The translations under genes were made by a program, and so were the position numbers. This document shows, in pieces, positions 1 to 5,038 of a DNA stretch of 5,038 bases. The DNA is from a candidate division Zixibacteria bacterium SM23_81. GTDB lineage: Bacteria; SM23-81. Each line of letters begins with the position of its first letter. The stretch's first letter is position 1. The notes beneath the pieces are model-generated. The model did no database searches. It saw only the letters and a list, made by a program, of their open reading frames with translations, and was not told the DNA's origin. The stretch lies in NCBI GenBank assembly GCA_001304015.1, contig LJUY01000097.1, forward strand, positions 1 through 5,038. The letters are read 5' to 3'.

Positions 1-78
1 TAAGGCTCGCAGCAGTTCCCCAATGATACCCAGTTTAGCTAAGAGCTCAACACCCTTGCGTCTCCTTTGACCGGCCAT
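1..78 (-). CDS. Small DUF5989-like membrane protein, N-terminal part only
   Basis: This is the beginning of a minus-strand gene whose remainder lies beyond the left edge. The start is well supported: on the minus strand an AAAGGAGG Shine-Dalgarno sequence (complement of about 83-90) lies four bases before an ATG at 78-76. The 26 visible residues begin MAGQRRRKG and continue into LLAKLGIIGELLRAL, a basic head followed by an amphipathic stretch. From memory, the LGIIGELL pattern resembles the N-terminus of DUF5989 proteins, which are about 50 residues long with a single transmembrane helix and often lie near SxtJ-like and carbamoyltransferase genes. No membrane segment is visible here because the gene is cut. 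The family call is therefore tentative, while the presence of a gene start is fairly secure. It is divergent from the operon at 614 and need not share its function. No convincing promoter was found for it. Confidence 0.62.
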   Translation of the reverse strand, partial: MAGQRRRKGVELLAKLGIIGELLRAL

Positions 79-442
79 GCCACCTCCTTTTCTGACATAT
101 CCAATTGTCGGTTCGTTGTTATGAAGTCACGATTGCTGGGGAAATCTCATCGACGTTTATTACCAGCAGAAGCGATACCTTCACTGTCAGCTTACTTTTG
201 TCCAGTCCTGTCGTTTTTAAACATTTGTGCATCTTGTTAGGCTCTGCTCCAGAATCTGTATACAAACAAGTCTTTCACGCTTTAAGACCTGGAAGTTTCT
301 CTATAATCCTAAGCTTAGAATTCTTTAAAGCCTATTTTGAAATAATACAGTAAAAAGCGTCAAAAAGCAACTCTTAAAAGACCCCCCGCTCAAAAAACTT
401 TCCCGCTCTTGCCAGGGTTTTTGTGTTCCCTTTCAAAGAGAG

Positions 443-461
443 AGAGGGAAGATAGCCCTCT
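443..461. repeat. Short inverted repeat (possible hairpin)
   Basis: AGAGGG (443-448) and CCCTCT (456-461) can pair as a 6-bp stem around a 7-base loop. The pairing resumes for two pairs after one mismatch. No T-run follows the stem on the plus strand; on the minus strand only a mixed C/T stretch follows. It therefore does not look like an intrinsic terminator. It lies in a purine-rich GAGAGAGAG tract and could be chance. Confidence 0.3.
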
Positions 462-563
462 GTCCTTTGCTCTGTCTGGAGAACGTTCTGGTGAGATGGT
501 GTCATGGCATTTGCGAAACTCGTCAAGGCTAGTGAGAATAGCTAGTCGAATCATAATTTGAGG

Positions 564-592
564 TTGACAGGGTTAGTTACAAGGCCTATTTT
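564..592 (+). promoter_or_regulatory. Sigma70-type promoter for the three-gene operon
   Basis: A perfect TTGACA -35 box (564-569) is followed after exactly 17 bases by TATTTT (587-592), which matches the TATAAT -10 consensus at four of six positions. Transcription would start near 599-600, giving a leader of only about 14 bases before the ATG at 614. The Shine-Dalgarno GAGGAG at 599-604 would then lie at the very 5' end of the transcript. The box match and spacing are directly visible; use as a promoter is inferred. Confidence 0.55.
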
Positions 593-613
593 AAAAGCGA
601 GGAGCTATGAGAT

Positions 614-1648
614 ATGAGGATATGCGTCGTATCTGAAGAGTTGGCCAGTCCCCTCGATGAGGGTTTTAAGAAATACTCCTGGTCCCTGATCAAAGCTCTT
701 TCTGCGCGACATCAGGTGCTCACCCTGAGCAAGTGGGGTTTGTGTGACCAGGAGTGCCTGGTGGAAAAGGTTCCCATGAACAGGCTCCTGCTGAACTGGA
801 GCCTCTGGCGTAGAATAGCGCGATTTGCTCCTGAGATCATCTTTTACGTGCCCTCCTCATCGGGAACTTTCAATAGCTTTCTGCGAGCTCATATACTTAA
901 ATGGTATGGGGGAGGGACTCGTATTATCCTGGTTTCGCTGCAGCCGCGCGATTATTCGCCCCTTCAGGCCAGATGGATACCTTGGCTTCGCCCAGACGTG
1001 GTGTTGGTTCAGTCCCGCCAGTCAGCCCAAGCCCTTGAGGAATTGGGCTGCCTAGTCCATGTCGTGCCCAGCGGAGTGGAACTGGACAGGTTCACCCCAA
1101 TTTCGGAATCACACAAGAGGCAACTGCGCCGGCAGTGGGATCTGCCTTCAGGTGCCTTCCTAGTGCTCCACGTTGGACACATCAATGCTCACCGGGGATT
1201 GAGTATTTTCAAAGAGCTTCAGGCAGAATCTGGAATTCAAGTGCTCCTGGTGGGTAGCACAAGTACCCCTCAAGACGAGGAACTCATTCTGGAGTTGAAG
1301 AATGCCGGGATCAGGGTCATACGAGACTACATCCCTAAGATACAGGAAATCTATCAATTATCAGATTGTTATCTCTTTCAGGTGTCATCGAAAGAGGCTG
1401 CCATTGAGCTGCCTCTCTCTGTTCTGGAGGCCATGGCCTGCAACCTGCCAGTCGTCGCCACCAGATACGGCGGCCTGGCAGATTTTTTTCCCGAGACGGA
1501 TGGCTTCCTCTTTGCTGAAACCCAGGAGGAAGTGTGGGCCAAGATCCGTCTGCTGAAAAAGGGTATGCCCTCTCGAACGAGAGCGATGGTGGAGGCCTTG
1601 TCCTGGGAAAACGTGTTAAAAAAGTACTTGTGGAAGTATATCCAATGA
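614..1648 (+). CDS. GT-B fold glycosyltransferase (GT4-like family)
   Basis: This 344-residue cytoplasmic or inner-membrane-associated glycosyltransferase probably moves a sugar from a nucleotide-activated donor onto a glycan or lipid-linked acceptor. Both sugar and acceptor are unknown. The N-terminal half starts with a beta strand (RICVVSEE) and the loop PLDEGF at about 13-18, where GT4 enzymes carry a glycine-rich loop. The linker motif PSGVELDRF at 152-160 is typical of GT4 enzymes. The C-terminal donor-binding domain opens with LHVGHINAHRG (from about 185) and contains IELPLSVLEAMACNLPVVAT (about 264-283). The usual EX7E pair appears as E265 and E272 with only six residues between them, so the first glutamate is displaced or replaced by I264. 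The start is supported by GAGGAG at 599-604, nine bases before the ATG. The length is slightly short for GT4. Its stop overlaps the next start by four bases (ATGA). Confidence 0.9.
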   Translation: MRICVVSEELASPLDEGFKKYSWSLIKALSARHQVLTLSKWGLCDQECLVEKVPMNRLLLNWSLWRRIARFAPEIIFYVPSSSGTFNSFLRAHILKWYGGGTRIILVSLQPRDYSPLQARWIPWLRPDVVLVQSRQSAQALEELGCLVHVVPSGVELDRFTPISESHKRQLRRQWDLPSGAFLVLHVGHINAHRGLSIFKELQAESGIQVLLVGSTSTPQDEELILELKNAGIRVIRDYIPKIQEIYQLSDCYLFQVSSKEAAIELPLSVLEAMACNLPVVATRYGGLADFFPETDGFLFAETQEEVWAKIRLLKKGMPSRTRAMVEALSWENVLKKYLWKYIQ

Positions 1649-4464
1649 AAAAATTCATCATCATTTTCTTATTCACTGACCTGATCTTGTTCCTGGTCCT
1701 GTTTTCAAATAGCCAGGCCCAGTACCACTTTGGAAAGAACAAGATTCAGTATACCAATTTTCAATGGCAGGTGATGAACACCGAACACTTCGAGGTGTAC
1801 TTCTATTCGGAGGAGAGGGAATTGGCCGAGACGGCGGCGGCCATGGCCGAAAAAAGCTACTATGATCTGGCGGCTAAGTTTCACCTCATCCTTTCTCAAC
1901 CCGTCCCCCTGATCCTTTACAGTGCCCATAACTACTTTCAGCAAACTAATACCATTCCCTACTTGTTGCCCGAGGGCGTGGGTGGATTCATGGAATTTAT
2001 GAAGGGCCGGGTGGTGGTCCCCTTTGATGGTTCTTATGCCAACTTGGATCGAGTCATCAGACACGAGCTGGTACATGTGTTCTCCCTGGCCAAATTCAGG
2101 GCTGTACTTTGTGATCATGATAGACATCAATACTATCTCCCCCCTCTGTGGATGATTGAGGGGCTGGCCGAATATTGGTCCAGAAGCTGGGACGCAGAGG
2201 CCGAGATGGTCATGCGAGACGCAGCTATCTCGGGAAACTTGGTGCCTCTGGACCAGATGTACCGAATCAGCGGCACGTTTCAAATGTACAAACAGGGCCA
2301 GTCAGCCATGGAGTTCATCGCTCAAAGGTATGGCCCAGACAAGATCCTGCGCCTCTTCGAAAATTGGTGGAAGGCGAAGAAATTTGAGGATGCCCTGGAG
2401 ATCACCCTGGGAAGTTCCCTAAAGGAAGTGGATGGCCAGTGGCAATACAGCCTGAAGAAGAGGTATTATCCTCTGTTGAAAGACCACGATATGCCCGATC
2501 AGGTGGCCGAACAATTGACCTCTGTGGGCTCCAACGTTAAGCCAGCCGTCTGCCCTGCCACCGGTTCCGACGAGGGGGGCATCGTCTTCATGTCAAACCG
2601 GATGGGCTACGTGGCCGTTTATCACCTCCTTCCTCGACAGGGAGGAGGAGGCAAGGAAAGGCGACTGATCCGAGGTGAGCGGACGGTGGAGTTCGAGGCC
2701 CTCCATCTCTTGAAAAGCAAGCTCGACGTTTCTGCGGATGGCGAGTTAGCCTTCGTGTCCAAGAGTCAGGAGACCGATGTGCTTTACTTGTGGGACATGG
2801 AGACGGGCCGGGTGATCAAGCGATATCAGTTTCCTCACCTGATTTCCCTGTCTTCTCCAGCTTGGTCTCCGCGAGGCGACCGAATTGCCATCAGCGGGAC
2901 TGATCGGCAGGGTCACGTTGATCTTTATCTGCTGACCCTGAGCAACGGAGAACTTCGCCAACTTACGGCTGATATTTATGACGATCGGGATCCCAGTTGG
3001 TCACCCCAGGGCCATCGCCTGGTTTTCAGCTCGGATCGATCTCCTCAGGGGCATCGGGGATTTCATAACCTCTATCTGTACTGGCTGGAAGATGGGCAGG
3101 TGGAGAGGCTGACGGAAGGGGCGCATAATGACTATGCGCCATCCTGGGCTCCGGATGGAGATGTCATCGCCTTTTCTTCGGATCGGGAGGGCGTGTGCAA
3201 CCTGTACCTCCAGGAAGTCCATGGGCTGGCTCACCATGTTTATAAGTTAACCAATATCCTCACCGGATGCTTTGATCCGGATTGGTCCGCAGACGGCCAG
3301 CAGATCATCTTCTCTGCCTATGAGAACCAACGATTCCAAATCTACCGTATGGCAATCCCCGACTCTCTGGGTCCCGGGGTTTTGGTCTCCAGGTCGGAGG
3401 GGGAAGAACCCTGGCGACCGATGAAGCTCAGTGCGCCGCAAAACCCTTCCCCGGCAAGGTATCGAAAGAAGCTCTCCTTGGACATCGCCCAAAGCGCCGT
3501 CTCCTATGATCCGGTTTTTGGCGTCGGGGGAGGTCTGCAGATTGCTCTCACGGACATGTTAGGAAATCACCAGTATTATTTCCTGCTCAACAACACCGCC
3601 AGCGACCGGCGGGATTTCCTGTCCAGCTTTAACTTCGGCGCAAGCTATTTTGATCTGTCCCGGCGCACAAATTTGGGGGGAGGCGTCTTTCACTTCGTGG
3701 ACGACTATTTCGACGACTATCATGGCTGGTACTTCGAAAGGCAATACGGTGGCTATATGGCAGTGAGCCATCCCTTTTCCAAGTTCCACCGGATAGAGCT
3801 GAGCACCTTCCTGGAGAATTCAGACAAGGAGAATTACGATACCGGAAGAACTAGGTCGGCCCTCCTGTCCTCTGCCTATCTCTCCTTCATCAGGGATACC
3901 TCCTTGTGGGGGCCTGTGGGGCCTGTGGATGGCATGAGGATGAACCTCACCCTGGGGTTCACCTGGCAACCCACCTCCGGGCATGTCTTCAGCCGAAACC
4001 TCAGGGGAGACCTGCGCCAGTATTTTCGGATCAGCCGAAGGATCTGTCATGCCGTTCGGCTGGTGGGCCGATATAGCCAAGGGATGGAACCCCAGATATC
4101 TTATATGGGGGGAAGTTGGGATATGAGGGGCTATCCTCGCAGGCATTTCATGGGCCGAAAGTTGATTCTGCTCAACAATGAGCTTCGGGTGCCGGTGATC
4201 GACAATCTCCTGGTGGGTTTTCCTTTTGGAAACCTAGAGCTCCAATCCATAAGAGGCGCCCTTTTCGTGGACGTGGGCAATGCGTGGGATGAGAATCTGA
4301 GCTTGAAGAAGGAGCTGTCTCAGGTCCACGGCTCTTTCGGTCTTGGCCTGCGAGCCAGGATAGGCTATTTCACCGTTCTCCGCCTCGATTTTGCCAAGCT
4401 GACCGACTTCGACAGAATTTTTCCCCAAACGAAGGTTCAATTTTTCTTTGGATGGAACTATTGA
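1645..4464 (+). CDS. Outer-membrane peptidase-MA / TolB-propeller / Omp85-like barrel fusion protein
   Basis: This 939-residue exported protein joins three modules. Residues 1-25 form a Sec signal peptide: MKK, a long hydrophobic run, and a probable signal peptidase I cut after S-Q-A25. Next comes a peptidase-MA-like zinc metallopeptidase domain with HELVH (140-144) and WMIEGLAEYW, whose E172 is the likely third zinc ligand, so the catalytic set looks intact. A TolB/PD40-type propeller follows, with clear WSP/WAP-DG repeats at W407, W452, W501 and W547 and weaker blades near 299 and 362. The last 330 or so residues resemble an Omp85 (bacterial surface antigen) barrel: the MRGY motif at 827-830, then VDVGNAW, GLGLRARIG and a terminal FGWNY ending in Tyr939, the aromatic end expected of BAM substrates. 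No POTRA domains are apparent. The ATG at 1645 is chosen because it opens the signal peptide, overlaps the upstream stop and follows GGAAG (1632-1636) by eight bases; an upstream GTG at 1534 would bury the signal peptide inside the glycosyltransferase gene. Peptidase activity and substrate are inferred or unknown. Confidence 0.9.
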   Translation: MKKFIIIFLFTDLILFLVLFSNSQAQYHFGKNKIQYTNFQWQVMNTEHFEVYFYSEERELAETAAAMAEKSYYDLAAKFHLILSQPVPLILYSAHNYFQQTNTIPYLLPEGVGGFMEFMKGRVVVPFDGSYANLDRVIRHELVHVFSLAKFRAVLCDHDRHQYYLPPLWMIEGLAEYWSRSWDAEAEMVMRDAAISGNLVPLDQMYRISGTFQMYKQGQSAMEFIAQRYGPDKILRLFENWWKAKKFEDALEITLGSSLKEVDGQWQYSLKKRYYPLLKDHDMPDQVAEQLTSVGSNVKPAVCPATGSDEGGIVFMSNRMGYVAVYHLLPRQGGGGKERRLIRGERTVEFEALHLLKSKLDVSADGELAFVSKSQETDVLYLWDMETGRVIKRYQFPHLISLSSPAWSPRGDRIAISGTDRQGHVDLYLLTLSNGELRQLTADIYDDRDPSWSPQGHRLVFSSDRSPQGHRGFHNLYLYWLEDGQVERLTEGAHNDYAPSWAPDGDVIAFSSDREGVCNLYLQEVHGLAHHVYKLTNILTGCFDPDWSADGQQIIFSAYENQRFQIYRMAIPDSLGPGVLVSRSEGEEPWRPMKLSAPQNPSPARYRKKLSLDIAQSAVSYDPVFGVGGGLQIALTDMLGNHQYYFLLNNTASDRRDFLSSFNFGASYFDLSRRTNLGGGVFHFVDDYFDDYHGWYFERQYGGYMAVSHPFSKFHRIELSTFLENSDKENYDTGRTRSALLSSAYLSFIRDTSLWGPVGPVDGMRMNLTLGFTWQPTSGHVFSRNLRGDLRQYFRISRRICHAVRLVGRYSQGMEPQISYMGGSWDMRGYPRRHFMGRKLILLNNELRVPVIDNLLVGFPFGNLELQSIRGALFVDVGNAWDENLSLKKELSQVHGSFGLGLRARIGYFTVLRLDFAKLTDFDRIFPQTKVQFFFGWNY

Positions 4465-5038
4465 AACGCAAAAGGCATCTGAGATATATCTCCGTGGTGA
4501 CCTTGTTGGCAGTCTCTTGCTGTCTGTTCTGCATGAGGGGGCTTCGCCTTGGGGATGGTTATGATCCCGCTGGCGGCTGGCCAATGCTCGGCGGAAACAG
4601 CGCACACACGGGTATGTATGACGGATCTCTGCGCCCTCCCCTGCAGCTCTTATGGCGATTTCGCACCAAGGGTCCCATCGTTTCATCGCCCGCGGTGGTG
4701 GATGGGGTGGTCTGTCTGGGCTCCCTGGACAAAAGGCTGTACTTCCTTTCGGCCAGGGACGGGCAGCTGCTGGGTTTTCGCAAGACGGGCTCCAGCATCT
4801 CCGCCTCTGTGGCTATAGGAGGGCAGAGCGTTTATTTCGCCACAGACTTCGGCGACGACATCGTCTATGCCCTGGATTTATTCAGCGGAGATGTGCGCTG
4901 GAAGGCTGACATTTACGATGTCTCTTCGTCGCTGACCTTGGCCCCTCAGACGGTGCTGGTGAGCTCTGGCTCGGGCACTTTTCACGCCCTGTCCGTGGAG
5001 GATGGGCGAGAGCTGTGGCTGTTTCCGACGGAGGGACG
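4452..5038 (+). CDS. BamB/PQQ-like beta-propeller protein, N-terminal part only
   Basis: This exported propeller protein is cut by the right edge after about 195 residues with no stop. The N-terminus is strongly basic (KRKRHLR) and followed by a short hydrophobic stretch (ISVVTLLAVSCCLFC). The sequence AVSC around Cys23 is a loose lipobox, so it could be a lipoprotein as BamB is; a plain signal peptide or uncleaved anchor is possible. WPMLGGNSAHTG from W43 matches the opening usual in PQQ-like repeat proteins. Three blades follow, with closing strands DGQLLGF, SGDVRWK and DGRELWLF, and GVVCLGSLDKRLYFL and SVYFATDFGDDIVYAL as typical inner strands. These proteins generally act as binding scaffolds rather than enzymes. 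The start is uncertain: ATG at 4452 overlaps the previous gene by 13 bases without a good Shine-Dalgarno sequence, whereas TTG at 4461 gives a four-base overlap and follows GGATGG (4450-4455). Either keeps the signal sequence, while ATG 4533 would remove it. It is probably translationally coupled to the barrel gene. Confidence 0.85.
   Translation, partial: MELLKRKRHLRYISVVTLLAVSCCLFCMRGLRLGDGYDPAGGWPMLGGNSAHTGMYDGSLRPPLQLLWRFRTKGPIVSSPAVVDGVVCLGSLDKRLYFLSARDGQLLGFRKTGSSISASVAIGGQSVYFATDFGDDIVYALDLFSGDVRWKADIYDVSSSLTLAPQTVLVSSGSGTFHALSVEDGRELWLFPTEG

Larger units (their letters stand above)
79..613. other. Divergent intergenic region without a convincing gene
   Basis: About 535 bases separate two divergent genes. 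The left part holds the leader of the minus-strand gene. The middle is visibly richer in A and T than the coding regions. It has A-runs at 352-356, 362-366, 376-379 and 392-397, and a CCCGCTC heptamer present twice (385-391 and 402-408). A small inverted repeat lies at 443-461. The right end carries the promoter and ribosome-binding site for the gene at 614. An open frame at 105-353 starts with TTG, has no Shine-Dalgarno sequence and has no recognisable protein features, so it is not called. No tRNA, riboswitch, CRISPR or insertion-sequence end was recognised. Confidence 0.7.

Noticed and set aside
302-307. TATAAT hexamer as a promoter -10 box
   Set aside because: No acceptable -35 box lies 16-18 bases upstream, and no gene starts soon after it.
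309-318. Perfect palindrome CTAAGCTTAG
   Set aside because: It is ten bases with no loop and no second copy; palindromes of this length occur by chance.
105-353. 82-codon open frame in the intergenic region, plus strand, TTG start
   Set aside because: There is no Shine-Dalgarno sequence before the TTG, no recognisable domain, and the composition reads like non-coding DNA.
496-561. Two tiny overlapping open frames (ATG 496, 21 codons; ATG 504, 13 codons) as possible leader peptides
   Set aside because: No attenuator hairpin or run of one regulatory codon is seen, ribosome-binding sites are weak, and the predicted promoter at 564 lies downstream of both starts.
1534-1644. Upstream in-frame GTG start extending the barrel protein by 37 residues
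   Set aside because: It would place a hydrophilic stretch before the signal peptide and overlap the glycosyltransferase gene by more than 100 bases; ATG 1645 gives a normal signal peptide.
1705-2283. 192-codon minus-strand open frame opposite the peptidase domain
   Set aside because: It is antisense to a confidently identified domain with zinc-ligand motifs and has no recognisable protein features of its own.
4234-4686. 150-codon minus-strand open frame spanning the junction of the second and third genes
   Set aside because: It is antisense to the barrel C-terminus and the propeller N-terminus, both well supported, and its translation resembles no known family.

Overview
The window looks like part of a chromosome from a Gram-negative (diderm) bacterium. 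The main evidence is a large protein with a Sec signal peptide, periplasmic-type domains and a C-terminal outer-membrane beta-barrel ending in an aromatic residue. The mix of a peptidase-MA domain, TolB-type propeller repeats and an Omp85-like barrel, together with a PQQ-type propeller protein, recalls poorly cultured diderm lineages such as the FCB group and neighbouring candidate phyla. That placement is an impression from protein style, not a demonstrated assignment.

Layout. Positions 1-78 hold the first 26 codons of a minus-strand gene that runs off the left edge; its N-terminus resembles the small DUF5989 membrane-protein family. Positions 79-613 are a divergent, A/T-richer intergenic region with no convincing gene. 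It ends in a good sigma70-type promoter (564-592) and a Shine-Dalgarno sequence facing right. From 614 to the right edge, three genes on the plus strand form a tightly packed operon: a GT-B (GT4-like) glycosyltransferase (614-1648), a 939-residue metallopeptidase/beta-propeller/outer-membrane-barrel fusion (1645-4464), and the start of a BamB/PQQ-like beta-propeller protein (from 4452, open at the right edge). Both junctions overlap (4 bases, then 13 or 4 bases depending on the start used), so the three products are probably translationally coupled.

How they may work together. The glycosyltransferase would act in the cytoplasm or at the inner membrane. The second protein would sit in the outer membrane with a zinc-peptidase domain and a propeller on its soluble side. 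The third would be an exported or membrane-tethered propeller. The pairing of an Omp85-type barrel with a BamB-like propeller echoes BamA-BamB, but here a peptidase and a propeller take the place of POTRA domains. A role in envelope assembly, or in surface glycan or protein export or processing, is the natural inference; substrate and pathway cannot be read from this sequence. The most unusual item is the three-part outer-membrane protein and its coupling to both neighbours.
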